Shown: positions 42,967 to 51,151, numbered from the stretch's first letter. The stretch: 64,000 nucleotides of DNA from AWTP1-13 sp963832445 (GCA_963832445.1 CAWHUM010000026.1:186001-250000); one strand, 5' to 3'. The notes: a model not told the origin generated them from the letters alone. Translations and numbers: made by a program.

Positions 42967-44084
42967 AGCACCTGGCTCGACATCATGTAGTTCCAGACCG
43001 CGCCGATCAACGAGCCCAGCAGGCCCGCGAACCACCACACCGGCTGATTGGAGTAGAGCCACGTGGCCACGCCGACGTTGCTGAGCGCGCCGGCGCCGCA
43101 GATCACATAGAAGACGAGGAGGCCCCGCAACGCCGCGGCACCCCTCAGCCGCAGGTCGCGATAGGTGGTGACGTTGTTGAGGAAGAAGTTGCTGGTCATG
43201 GCGATCAGCGTCGCCGCCACCTGCGCCTCGGTGAAGGGCAGGCCCGCCAGCAGCCCAGTTCTGAGTGCCGCAAGGTGAACGAACACGCCGATCAGGCCGA
43301 CGAACATGAAGCTGACGAACCGGAGAGGGACGTAGCCCCGCGCGGCCTTGGAGACCAGCAGCCCCAGGAAGTCGAAGACGTTCTGCAGGTCGAGCTTGGA
43401 GCTGCCGGCGGTGCGGGTGCCGAAGGTGTAGGGCAGCTCGACGATGCGCAGGGCGCCGTGCGCGGTCATCAAGATGTCGAACAGGATCTTGAAGCCTTCG
43501 GAGGCGAGCTGCGGCGCCAGGCCCTGGAATGCCTCCTGCCGGATCATGAAGAAGCCGCTCATGGGATCGACCACGTCGGCCGCCATCACGCGCTGCGCCA
43601 ACAGCGTCGACACCCTGCTGGCAAGCCGACGGCGGGTCGCGAAGTCGCCGACGGAGCCGCCCGCAACGAAGCGGCTGCCGATAGCAAGGTCGGCGGAACC
43701 GCTGCTAAGGGCCGCGAGCATGCGCGGCAGCACGGTGGCGTCGTGCTGCAGGTCGGCGTCCATGACAGCCAGGTAGGGCGCGTTGCTAGCGAGCATGCCC
43801 TCGATGCAGGCCCCGGCGAGCCCGCGGCGGCCGTAGCGCAGGAGGCCGCGCACGCGGGGATCGCGCCGTCCCATCTCGCGCACCGCCTCGGCGGTACCGT
43901 CGGGCGAATGGTCGTCGACGAAAATCGCTTCCCATGCGATGCCGGGCAAAGCGCGATCGAGCTCTTCGACCAGCCGCGCGACATTCTCCCGCTCGTTGAA
44001 GGTGGGGATGACGATCGCAAGATCGGCCGGCAGACCAACGGAACGTGAGCGCGCAGCAGCGTCGTCGGCAACTTGGGAAGTCAA
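42954..44084 (-). CDS. GT2 polyprenyl-phosphate sugar synthase (DPM1-like) fused to GtrA flippase domain
   Basis: A 376-aa fusion protein. Residues about 20-240 are a GT2 domain with LAIVIPTFNERENV, VDDHSPDGTAEAV, MDADLQHDATVLP (DxD region) and GSRFVAGG, like dolichol/undecaprenyl-phosphate mannose or glucose synthases. About 250-376 is a GtrA-type four-helix domain (RFVSFMFVGLIGVFVHL, NFFLNNVTTYRDLRLR). Fusion suggests one protein makes and flips the lipid-linked sugar. The start is a TTG with GAGG upstream. The downstream GT39 gene overlaps it. Confidence 0.92.
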   Translation of the reverse strand: MTSQVADDAAARSRSVGLPADLAIVIPTFNERENVARLVEELDRALPGIAWEAIFVDDHSPDGTAEAVREMGRRDPRVRGLLRYGRRGLAGACIEGMLASNAPYLAVMDADLQHDATVLPRMLAALSSGSADLAIGSRFVAGGSVGDFATRRRLASRVSTLLAQRVMAADVVDPMSGFFMIRQEAFQGLAPQLASEGFKILFDILMTAHGALRIVELPYTFGTRTAGSSKLDLQNVFDFLGLLVSKAARGYVPLRFVSFMFVGLIGVFVHLAALRTGLLAGLPFTEAQVAATLIAMTSNFFLNNVTTYRDLRLRGAAALRGLLVFYVICGAGALSNVGVATWLYSNQPVWWFAGLLGSLIGAVWNYMMSSQVLWRR

Positions 44085-44259
44085 GCACGCCTCTGCTTCG
44101 GTCGGCTTTGCGCATGGCCACAGTGGCTACGCCACGCGAAGGTATGGTGACAACGTTGCGCATAGTCAACCAGCCCCCTGTGCACACCCGCCGTACCGTC
44201 ATTGGCGCGTTACATCAGGCAGGTATCGCATAGGCACCACGTGCACACGGAGGCGATGG

Positions 44260-44451
44260 ATGAGCGGACATCCACAAGACCTCGGCGAGTTGCGCTCAAG
44301 GCTCAATGAGGTCAACGCCGAGTACCGGGCCTTGGCGCGCGACAGCCGAGACATGAGCCGGCTGGCGCGGATGGCGGAGCTGCGCAAGGCGCGGCTGGAC
44401 CTCATGACGCGCATTCTGAACGCAGAAGGCAGCGGGCGGCTTGCCGGCTGA
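44260..44451 (+). CDS. Small hypothetical protein (63 aa), predicted coiled coil
   Basis: A 63-aa charged helical protein (MSGHPQDLGELRSRLNEV, LARMAELRKARLDLM). It has heptad-like Leu spacing and is rich in Arg and Glu, fitting a short coiled coil. GGAGG lies six bases before the ATG, a good site. No membrane segment or signal is present. It is followed by the hairpin repeats and then ruvC. No family is recognised, but the start signal and codon use support translation. Confidence 0.65.
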   Translation: MSGHPQDLGELRSRLNEVNAEYRALARDSRDMSRLARMAELRKARLDLMTRILNAEGSGRLAG

Positions 44452-44500
44452 TTCGCCTGGGCTCGGGGGAGCGCGGCTTCCGGGACCGCAAGCGCGATCA

Positions 44501-44575
44501 AGTGTGATGATCGAGAAGTCCGCTACATCGCTTTGGGCCAGGTTCGAGAGCGGACTTCTCGATCTGAATCACACT
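44501..44575. repeat. Hairpin repeat 1 of a REP-like pair
   Basis: A 16-bp perfect inverted repeat, GATCGAGAAGTCCGCT (44509-44524) / AGCGGACTTCTCGATC (44549-44564), is flanked by AGTGTGAT and ATCACACT. A 3-base TGA bulge on the right side (44565-44567) separates the arms. The second hairpin shares this layout. Confidence 0.8.
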
Positions 44576-44590
44576 AGCATCATGATTTTG

Positions 44591-44665
44591 CTAGTGTCCT
44601 TCAGATCGCGAAATTCGTACCGAGCCCGCTGCACCATGAGACGAATTTCGCGATCAGGACACTAG
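44591..44665. repeat. Hairpin repeat 2 of a REP-like pair (opposite orientation)
   Basis: Arms GATCGCGAAATTCGT (44604-44618) and ACGAATTTCGCGATC (44641-44655) pair perfectly. Outer arms CTAGTGTCC / GGACACTAG (44591-44599, 44657-44665) pair beyond a bulge containing TCA. Read on the other strand it has the same architecture as hairpin 1 and shares its AGTGT and GATCG ends. Confidence 0.8.
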
Positions 44666-44747
44666 GCGCAGGCGGCGCGGAGACGGTGTGGGAAACCCGG
44701 TGCCGCACCGCAACGGCCGCAGGCTGGCGCCTGTGCTATCAGGAGCC

Positions 44748-45284
44748 ATGCGCACTACGGCAATTCGCATCATCGGCATCGATCCCGGCTTGCGCCGGAC
44801 GGGATGGGGCATCGTCGAATCCGACGGCGTTCGGCTCGCCTATGTGGCGAGCGGGCTCGTCACCTCGGATGATGAGGGCGAGCTCGCCTATCGTCTGCGC
44901 GAGCTGTACGAGGGCCTGACCTCGGTGATCGCCAGCTTCAAGCCGCTGGAGGCAGCGATCGAGGAGACGTTCGTCAACAAGGATGCGCGCTCTACCCTGA
45001 AGCTCGGCCAGGCGCGCGGCATGGCGCTGCTGGCCCCGGCTCAGCGGGGTCTGCGCATTGCCGAGTATCCGCCCAACGTCGTCAAGAAGACGGTGGTGGG
45101 GGCGGGGCACGCCGAGAAGCGCCAGATCGCGGCCATGGTGGGTTTCCTGCTGCCCAAGGCGAAATTCGAGAGCGCGGACGAGGCCGATGCGCTGGCCATC
45201 GCCATCTGCCACGCCAGCCATCGCTCGAGCCCGCAGGCCATCGCGGCGCGGCAGGCATTGTTGGCCGCGTCCGTCGGCAACTAG
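44748..45284 (+). CDS. ruvC: Crossover junction endodeoxyribonuclease RuvC
   Basis: RuvC cuts Holliday junctions during recombination. The 178-aa product has the RNase H-like opening IIGIDPGLRRTGWGIV with catalytic Asp12. IEETFVNKDARSTLKLGQARG carries the catalytic Glu. YPPNVVKKTVVGAGHAEKRQIAAMV and DEADALAIAICHA complete the site. It is full length. AGGAG lies just two bases before the ATG, a short spacing. ruvA follows about 0.6 kb downstream with a lipoprotein gene between, unlike the usual tight ruvCAB order. Confidence 0.97.
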   Translation: MRTTAIRIIGIDPGLRRTGWGIVESDGVRLAYVASGLVTSDDEGELAYRLRELYEGLTSVIASFKPLEAAIEETFVNKDARSTLKLGQARGMALLAPAQRGLRIAEYPPNVVKKTVVGAGHAEKRQIAAMVGFLLPKAKFESADEADALAIAICHASHRSSPQAIAARQALLAASVGN

Positions 45285-45519
45285 GCGCAGGCGCTCGGTG
45301 ACTGCTGCGCTTGCGCGGTGCCGCACGTCAGCAAGGCCACGGCAAGCACAGTCCAGCAAAGGTCCTGAGTACTAGGCTTTGGCCCTGCCGCGGGTCGCGT
45401 GCTTACGGTGTTAAGGCCACACCGCAACGCTGAATCGCCCGCCGCCAGCTTGTGTCCGCATCGAGCTTTTGATAGCGGAGCGGGGCAAGGCCGAGCTTTG
45501 TCGGAGCACAGGTTTGTCG

Positions 45520-45765
45520 ATGAGAGTCCTTGTTGCCCTTGCCGTCGCTCTTTCATTGGTCGGTTGCGCTTCGCCTCAGGAAGTGGCGCTAGCGGATGAC
45601 CGAAAATGCCAGGCGGACGGCCTCAAGCCGGAAACCAGCGAATACAGCAGGTGCCGCGCGGCTTTGGCCGATGCGCGCCAGCAGCAAAATGTCCTGCAGG
45701 CCATGAAAGACCAGCAGCAGGGAATGCAGCGGGACGCGCAGCAGATGATGCGGATGCCCCGCTGA
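45520..45765 (+). CDS. Small hypothetical lipoprotein
   Basis: An 81-aa product with a basic start, a hydrophobic segment and the lipobox LVGCAS (Cys14 after a short signal), so likely lipidated. The mature chain is polar, with two further cysteines (KCQ, RCR) and a Gln/Met-rich end. The preferred start is ATG 45520. It sits between ruvC and ruvA on the same strand, an unusual place for a lipoprotein gene. No family is recognised. Confidence 0.7.
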   Translation: MRVLVALAVALSLVGCASPQEVALADDRKCQADGLKPETSEYSRCRAALADARQQQNVLQAMKDQQQGMQRDAQQMMRMPR

Positions 45766-45795
45766 TTGCTCTTGTGTGACTGGGGTGGGCGGCCG

Positions 45796-45905
45796 CTGTG
45801 CTATCAGACGGCATGCGCACAAACGCGATTCGCCAAGTGGGCGTCGGCCCGCGCCGGGCTGGATGGGGCATCGCTGCAATCGTCAGCTTGCGGCTGGCCC
45901 CATGA
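45796..45905 (+). pseudogene. Decayed duplicate of the ruvC 5' end
   Basis: CTGTGCTATCAG at 45796-45807 is identical to the sequence just before ruvC (44731-44742). The following 30-codon frame (ATG 45813, stop TGA at 45903) reads MRTNAIRQVGVGPRRAGWGI, clearly matching the ruvC start MRTTAIRIIGIDPGLRRTGW with a two-residue gap. The catalytic Asp is lost. Its stop overlaps the ruvA start (CCATGA), so it could now act as a leader frame coupled to ruvA. Confidence 0.78.
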
Positions 45906-46525
45906 TCGGTAAGCTCAAAGGCATCGTCGATGCGGTGGGCGAGAGCCATGCCATCGTCGACGTCAACGGCGTCGGCTACGAGGTGCAGGCCTCGGCCCGC
46001 ACCTTGCGGGCGCTCAAAGCCGGCGAGGCGGTGAGCCTCGCCATCGAAACCCACGTGCGCGAGGACGCCATCCGCCTCTACGGCTTCACGAGCGAGGTGG
46101 AGCGCGCCTGGTTCCGCACCCTGCAGACCATCCAGGGCGTCGGCGCGAAAGTGGCCCTGGCCGTGCTCGGCACGCTGTCCCCCCAGGACCTCGCCCACGC
46201 CATTGCGCTGCAGAACTGGGCCGCCGTCGAGCAGTCGCCGGGGGTGGGCAAGAAGCTCGCGCAGCGCATCGTCGCCGAGCTCAAGGACAAGGCCCCTGCG
46301 CTGTCGGCCGCCGGCCTGGCGGTGCCGGCGGGCGCGGCTGCTGGAGCCGCGGGACGGGCGCCTCCCCGCGACGATACCGCCGCGGAAGCCATCTCTGCGC
46401 TGACCAATCTGGGCTATCAGCCCGCGCAGGCGAGCCAGGCGGTGGCCGCGGCCATCGCCGAGCTGGGCGAAGGAGCCGATACGCCCAAGCTCATTCGCCG
46501 CGGGCTCAAGGAGCTGGCGCGGTAG
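45902..46525 (+). CDS. ruvA: Holliday junction branch migration protein RuvA
   Basis: RuvA binds Holliday junctions and loads the RuvB motor. The 207-aa product starts MIGKLKGIVDAVGE and has domain I with DVNGVGYEV. The paired helix-hairpin-helix motifs include LQTIQGVGAKVALAVLG and QSPGVGKKLAQRIV. A Pro/Ala-rich linker leads to the C-terminal RuvB-binding helices (EAISALTNLGYQPAQASQAV). It is full length. The start overlaps the stop of the upstream ruvC remnant. No ruvB follows; a non-coding stretch and a terminator come next. Confidence 0.97.
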   Translation: MIGKLKGIVDAVGESHAIVDVNGVGYEVQASARTLRALKAGEAVSLAIETHVREDAIRLYGFTSEVERAWFRTLQTIQGVGAKVALAVLGTLSPQDLAHAIALQNWAAVEQSPGVGKKLAQRIVAELKDKAPALSAAGLAVPAGAAAGAAGRAPPRDDTAAEAISALTNLGYQPAQASQAVAAAIAELGEGADTPKLIRRGLKELAR

Positions 46526-46997
46526 CATCGGAATCGCGAAATTCGCCCAACTGCGCGACTGTGCGGCGAACCAGATCGCGAGGGGCCTATTTTCGGGCAA
46601 GCCGTTGCCGATGCCGGTGTTTTCGAGCAACAAGAACGGCAAGGCCATGCGCGGGCAGCTGGCCCACTTTGAGCTTTCGACCCGGCGTTTCTCAGGGCTT
46701 GCCCCGCTAGTATTCGCCGAGCGGATGCCTCAGAGGCGTTCCCGCACGCGTGTGGGCGTCTCGCCCTTCAACTCCCCTCCCCTCCGCGAGACGCCCTTTT
46801 CTTGAACGTCGAGGGGGCGTGGCAGGGATGGCCGCGTGCGGACCGATGTGTCAGAGGGGGGACCTCGGAGATTTGCCTGGCTGGTTGTGGCCGCATGCGG
46901 TGCGACACGCATTTTCTTGAGAAGTCATTGATCTAGGTCAAACGAGAGCTGTGCAGCAGTCTGAGTAGCTCAGCGTGCCACGCAACGATTTGGGGGT
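46526..46997. other. Intergenic region after ruvA, with terminator; ruvB absent
   Basis: About 470 bp hold no convincing gene. ruvB, which normally follows ruvA, is missing. A 13-base match to the hairpin-2 arm (ATCGCGAAATTCG, 46533-46545) lies 8 bp after the ruvA stop. A frame at 46605-46805 is open but has no signal, ribosome-binding site or recognised family. A terminator lies at 46754-46796. The rest up to the kinase start is the likely promoter of that gene. Confidence 0.5.
46754..46796 (+). terminator. Rho-independent terminator downstream of ruvA
   Basis: A perfect 11-bp stem GGGCGTCTCGC / GCGAGACGCCC with a 21-base loop is followed by TTTTCTTG. It lies about 230 bases after ruvA and probably ends the ruvC-ruvA transcript. 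Confidence 0.75.
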
Positions 46998-49430
46998 TTG
47001 TCCCTATATCGTCCGTTTAGCCCAAATGGCATCTCGTCCGGGTCCGAGCACGAGGTGAGGGGGGACTTCAATCTGCTGTTATCTGCGTCTCAGCGTTCCC
47101 GCGGGGTCTCTATCGGCGCCGCTACATCCGCACCGCGTGAGATTTGCGCTCGACTTGCGAAAGGCCTCGCCTGTCTGCAACGCGGGGCTGCGTTCAACCG
47201 TTTGAGCATCTCCGCGCGCCTGATCTTGCTCGTGCTCGGTTTGGCGCTGCCGCTCAACCTGGTCATAGTCGGCGTGATCTTGGGGCTGGTCAACCGGGCC
47301 AACGAGGTACAGCGCACAAGCCTTCTCTATGCCGCCCGGTCGATCGCGGCCGGCGTCGATGCCGAGCTCGGCAAGTACGTGGCACTGGCGGAAGCATTGT
47401 CTCGCTCACCGGCGCTGCTCGACAACAATCTCGACGCGTTCGAAGCCGAGGCACGCCGAGCGATCCCGGCCGGGGCAGATGTCTGGGTACTGGTCTCTGA
47501 CGTAGATGGCCAAATGCTCATGAACACTTTCCTCCAGCCGGGGCAGCCCCTTCCACGTCGCAATCCGCAGGCGATCGCCACGCAGCAACGCACATTCTCA
47601 TCGCGTTCGATAGCGATAACCGACCTCTTCAGAAGTCCGCTCACGCAGAACTGGATTGCTACGATCGACGTTCCCATCTTCAAGGGCGGCCAGCCTTTTC
47701 GCGGGCTGGCTATCATCATGAGGCAGCGAGAATTCCTGCGCCTCCTCAATGCACAGGACATCCCGCGGAACTGGCTTGCCGGCATCATCGATGGCGAAGG
47801 CCGGTTCATTGCCCGCGTTCCAAGCGCCGAGGTTGGCCAATTCGCCTCTCAAGGGTGGCGCGCCACCAAAGATCGGCCGGGCTTGTTCGAGTTCCCCTCC
47901 ATAGAGGGGGATCCACTCATACAGGCCAATGCCCAGTCATCGATCAGCAACTGGAAGGTCGGCGTTGCGGTCAAGAAAGCGGAGAAGCGGAAGGCGGCTT
48001 GGGACACGGTGCGCTGGGCTGTCTTGCTGGGCGCTGGCCTTTCTGCTGCGAGCCTCCTGCTCGCCTGGAGCCTGGCCCGACAGATCACTCGGCCGATCGA
48101 TCAGCTGCGCCAGGCGTTTGCCGACGTGTCCGAGGAACCTGGCAAGCCGATTGAGAGGGGACCACCCGAGTTACTGCACCTGCAGGACACCCTCCACCGC
48201 GCGACCATCGAGCGGACAAACTCGAACCGGGCGCTCATGGCAGCCCTCTCCAAGCTCGAGCACGAGATGGCCCTGCGTGAGGAGGCACAGGCAGCACTGG
48301 CGCAATCGCAGCGCCTGGAAGCAATCGGCCAGCTTGCCGGCGGCATGGCGCACGACTTCAACAATGTGCTGGCGGCCATTTCCTCCTACTTGGATGCGGT
48401 CACGCTTCGCAGTACCGACGAGAAGATCCGCAATGTGATTCAAGACGCGATGGATGCAATCCAGATGGGTGCCAGCCTCACCCGCAGGCTGCTCATCCTT
48501 TCGCACCGGCAAGGGGTCGGGCTCGAGCGACTGGATCTCAATGATCGCGTCACGGGGACAGTTGAGCTGCTGAGGCGAACGCTCGGCGAGCAGGTGACCG
48601 TCTCTTTGAGGTTGTCGCCCGACCCGTGCCAGACCATAGCCAATCCCGGCGATGTCGATAATGCCATCCTCAACCTTGCGATCAACGCGCGGGATGCGAT
48701 GTCAAATGGCGGCAGGCTTACGATCGAGACCCGCCACGTCACACTTGATGCAGACGGCGCGGGCCGCATCGCGAATGCCCGGCCCGGCGACTACGTGATG
48801 CTCACCGTCAGCGACACGGGACATGGCATGAGCCCGGAGGTACTCAAGCATGCGATGGAGCCGTTGTTTACGACCAAGGAGCCCGGCAAGGGCACGGGGC
48901 TAGGCCTCGCTACGATCCATAGCACAGTGCGGGAGTCAGGCGGCTTCGTCGCGATTGACAGCAGTCTGGGGAAGGGCACGGTCGTCCATCTGTATTTCCC
49001 CAAGGTCGAACCCGGGCCGATTGTGAGCCGTGCGACACCGTCTACCAAGGAGGTTCCCTTGGGGGATGGCGAGCTCATTCTGGTCGTCGAGGACAACGTC
49101 AAAGTGCGGAAGGCGACCGCGAGCCGGCTTGAGTCTCTCGGCTATGCTGTTGTCGAAGCGAAGACAGGGCCAGAGGCGATCACGTTGCTCGAGTCCGGAG
49201 AGCCCATCGCCCTCGTGCTCAGCGACATCGTCATGCCTGGCGGCATGACAGGCTACGATGTGGCGGAGCGGGTTCGCTCGATGAAACCCGACCTCAAGGT
49301 GTTGCTGACCTCCGGATACAGCGATATGCAGCTCGCGGCGAGCGAGGCTGTGCGAAAGATCAAGGTGCTCGGCAAGCCCTATACGCGGGAACAGCTCGCC
49401 CACGCACTGCGAGAGGCGCTCGACGGTTGA
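46998..49430 (+). CDS. Hybrid sensor histidine kinase with C-terminal receiver domain
   Basis: An inner-membrane hybrid kinase of about 810 aa. A membrane helix lies at about 74-97, then a periplasmic Cache-like sensor (about 100-338), a second helix (340-360) and a HAMP-like linker. HisKA carries His452 in GGMAHDFNN. The ATPase domain has NAR (563-565), DTGHGMS (607-613) and GTGLGL (632-637). A receiver domain has phospho-acceptor Asp743 in LSDIVMP. The start is uncertain: no ATG fits, TTG 46998 is used here, and TTG 47202 would start next to the first helix. No response regulator gene is adjacent. Confidence 0.9.
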   Translation: MSLYRPFSPNGISSGSEHEVRGDFNLLLSASQRSRGVSIGAATSAPREICARLAKGLACLQRGAAFNRLSISARLILLVLGLALPLNLVIVGVILGLVNRANEVQRTSLLYAARSIAAGVDAELGKYVALAEALSRSPALLDNNLDAFEAEARRAIPAGADVWVLVSDVDGQMLMNTFLQPGQPLPRRNPQAIATQQRTFSSRSIAITDLFRSPLTQNWIATIDVPIFKGGQPFRGLAIIMRQREFLRLLNAQDIPRNWLAGIIDGEGRFIARVPSAEVGQFASQGWRATKDRPGLFEFPSIEGDPLIQANAQSSISNWKVGVAVKKAEKRKAAWDTVRWAVLLGAGLSAASLLLAWSLARQITRPIDQLRQAFADVSEEPGKPIERGPPELLHLQDTLHRATIERTNSNRALMAALSKLEHEMALREEAQAALAQSQRLEAIGQLAGGMAHDFNNVLAAISSYLDAVTLRSTDEKIRNVIQDAMDAIQMGASLTRRLLILSHRQGVGLERLDLNDRVTGTVELLRRTLGEQVTVSLRLSPDPCQTIANPGDVDNAILNLAINARDAMSNGGRLTIETRHVTLDADGAGRIANARPGDYVMLTVSDTGHGMSPEVLKHAMEPLFTTKEPGKGTGLGLATIHSTVRESGGFVAIDSSLGKGTVVHLYFPKVEPGPIVSRATPSTKEVPLGDGELILVVEDNVKVRKATASRLESLGYAVVEAKTGPEAITLLESGEPIALVLSDIVMPGGMTGYDVAERVRSMKPDLKVLLTSGYSDMQLAASEAVRKIKVLGKPYTREQLAHALREALDG

Positions 49431-49526
49431 CGGCGTCCGGATAGCCTAGCCAACCTACGGCGCTGCGTACGAGAGCAGGGATTGAGAGCTCGCGTTACCA
49501 ATAGCCTCCACAGAGGAAGTTCGCGC

Positions 49527-49919
49527 ATGCCATTCCGTGATCTTGTTCTCCTTCTCCGTGATCTTGTTCATAGGGTCCCCCGCCAGGGCCGGCGACTGCG
49601 GCTCTTCAAGCTTGCGCTCGTTTGCTCTTGCCTGGTCAGCGCATCACTTGCCGACGCGCAAGAACCAGGGAACGCGGGGCGCGGACTTGCCTACGCGCAG
49701 CGGCAATGCTCCGGCTGTCATGCCGTGCAAGCAGGACAGCCTTCGCCACGACCGCCCATTGCCACATTCAAACAGATCGCCAACACTCCTGGTATGAACA
49801 GGATGGCACTCATAGTTTGGTTTCAAAGCCCGCATCCGAACATGCCGAACCTGATCCTCGAGCCCGGCGACCGGGACGACGTCATCGCCTACATTGTCAG
49901 TCTGCGGGACGCGAAGTGA
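49527..49919 (+). CDS. Cytochrome c family protein
   Basis: A 130-aa exported cytochrome c with one heme site, CSGCH at 61-65, and a Met-containing distal block (MPNLILEPGD). A hydrophobic segment, LALVCSCLVSASLADA, after a basic N-terminal extension forms the signal. Its start region carries a 21-bp in-frame direct repeat (CCGTGATCTTGTTC twice). AGAGGAAG precedes the ATG at 49527. It follows the kinase gene, but about 100 bp separate them and no functional link is evident. Confidence 0.88.
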   Translation: MPFRDLVLLLRDLVHRVPRQGRRLRLFKLALVCSCLVSASLADAQEPGNAGRGLAYAQRQCSGCHAVQAGQPSPRPPIATFKQIANTPGMNRMALIVWFQSPHPNMPNLILEPGDRDDVIAYIVSLRDAK

Positions 49920-50208
49920 GCGCCAGCGAAGTCGCCCGCTCGCGACGAGGCGATCGAGTAGAAACCATTTGTTACGGCGCATGAGTCCGGACCTGGCACG
50001 CTTGCCCCGTGCGGGGCTGACCGGCGAATTGTTGGGTCTCGACGGTCGCAAAGGCTGTTGGCAACCGGCGCAGCCGGTCGTCTATGAGACCGCGGCTAGC
50101 GCGACGTAGCGGACTTCTCGATCAAAGCACTGGAAACGGCCACCGGACCGCCGTAAATCGGGACTACGCGGCCCGCCTTCCTGGCGCCCCCGCGCACCCA
50201 CGCAGGCA
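49920..50208. other. Intergenic region with a single hairpin-1 repeat arm
   Basis: About 290 bp between cytochrome c and the exporter hold no convincing gene. The 16-base sequence AGCGGACTTCTCGATC at 50108-50123 is identical to the right arm of the hairpin repeat near ruvC, but no partner arm lies near. This is a solitary copy of that repeat family. Confidence 0.5.
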
Positions 50209-51126
50209 ATGCAAATCTACCTTCCCATCGCCGAGCTGTCGCTCAATGTGCTGCTTCTGCTGGGCATGGGGTTCGCCATCGGCTTCCTGTCGGGAATGTT
50301 CGGGGTGGGCGGTGGCTTCATCCTGACGCCGCTCCTGATCTTCCTCGGCGTGCCGCCGGCGGTGGCGGTGGGCACCAGCGCCAGCCAGGTGGTGGCGGCT
50401 TCCGTGTCGGGCGCGGTTGGGCACTGGCGGCGCAACAACATCGACGTGCAGATGGGGTGGCTGCTGATCGGCGGCGGTTTCGTCGGCGCCGTGATCGGCG
50501 TGCGAGTGCTCGGGTGGCTGAAGGCCAGCGGCCAGCTCGATCTGTCGGTGACGCTCATGTACGTGGTGCTGCTGGGCGTGGTGGGCGGCCTGATGCTGAT
50601 CGAGAGCGTGCAAACCCTGCGCGCGCCGGCCATCAAGGCCTCGGCCGGCCGGCGCCGCGGCGGCGGGCATACCTGGGTCGAGGGCCTGCCGCTGAAGATG
50701 CGCTTTCGCCATTCGCGGATTTACGCCAGCACCATCCCCTTCGTGGTGGTCGGCGCCTTCATCGGCCTCTTGACGGGCGTCATGGGGGTGGGCGGCGGCT
50801 TCCTGCTGGTGCCGGCGATGATCTATCTGTTGCGCATCCCGACCCGCATCGTGATCGGCACCTCCACCTTCCAGATCGTGTGCGTGACGGCGTTCGCCAC
50901 CGTGCTGCAGGCGGCCCTCAACCACACCGTCGACCTGCTGCTGTCGCTGCCGCTGATGGCGGGCAGCGTGGTCGGCGCGCAGTTCGGGGTCGGCTACTCG
51001 GAGCGCTTCAAGGCAGAGCAGCTGCGCGCGCTGCTGGCGCTGATCGTGCTGGCGGTGGCCGTGCGCATGGCGCTGGGGCTGGTGGTGCGGCCCTCCGACC
51101 TCTACAGCATCGAGCTGCCCGGGTAG
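50209..51126 (+). CDS. Sulfite exporter TauE/SafE (TSUP) family protein
   Basis: A 305-aa inner-membrane protein with about eight helices in two repeats. Each repeat shows the family signature GxxxGxxGxGGG, here IGFLSGMFGVGGGFILTP (about 25-42) and IGLLTGVMGVGGGFLLVP (about 185-202). The loop with the VGTSASQ and IGTSTFQ pair is also typical. Such proteins move sulfite, sulfoacetate or other small anions. A compact inverted repeat follows its stop, before the convergent small gene. Confidence 0.92.
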   Translation: MQIYLPIAELSLNVLLLLGMGFAIGFLSGMFGVGGGFILTPLLIFLGVPPAVAVGTSASQVVAASVSGAVGHWRRNNIDVQMGWLLIGGGFVGAVIGVRVLGWLKASGQLDLSVTLMYVVLLGVVGGLMLIESVQTLRAPAIKASAGRRRGGGHTWVEGLPLKMRFRHSRIYASTIPFVVVGAFIGLLTGVMGVGGGFLLVPAMIYLLRIPTRIVIGTSTFQIVCVTAFATVLQAALNHTVDLLLSLPLMAGSVVGAQFGVGYSERFKAEQLRALLALIVLAVAVRMALGLVVRPSDLYSIELPG

Positions 51127-51132
51127 GGCTGC

Positions 51133-51151
51133 GCGTCGCGTGGCGCGACGC
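51133..51151. terminator. Compact stem-loop between convergent genes, possible bidirectional terminator
   Basis: GCGTCGCG / CGCGACGC (51133-51140, 51144-51151) forms an 8-bp stem with a 3-base loop between the exporter stop and the convergent small gene. No T-run follows on either side, so the terminator role is tentative. Confidence 0.4.

Noticed and set aside
45281..45556. Minus-strand frame between ruvC and the lipoprotein with a signal-like end (VLAVALLTCGTAQAQ)
   Set aside because: The signal-like stretch lies at the C-terminal end, directly before a stop, with nothing after it. It also overlaps the lipoprotein start.
46605..46805. 67-codon plus-strand frame after ruvA
   Set aside because: No ribosome-binding site or recognised family, and it runs through the terminator hairpin.
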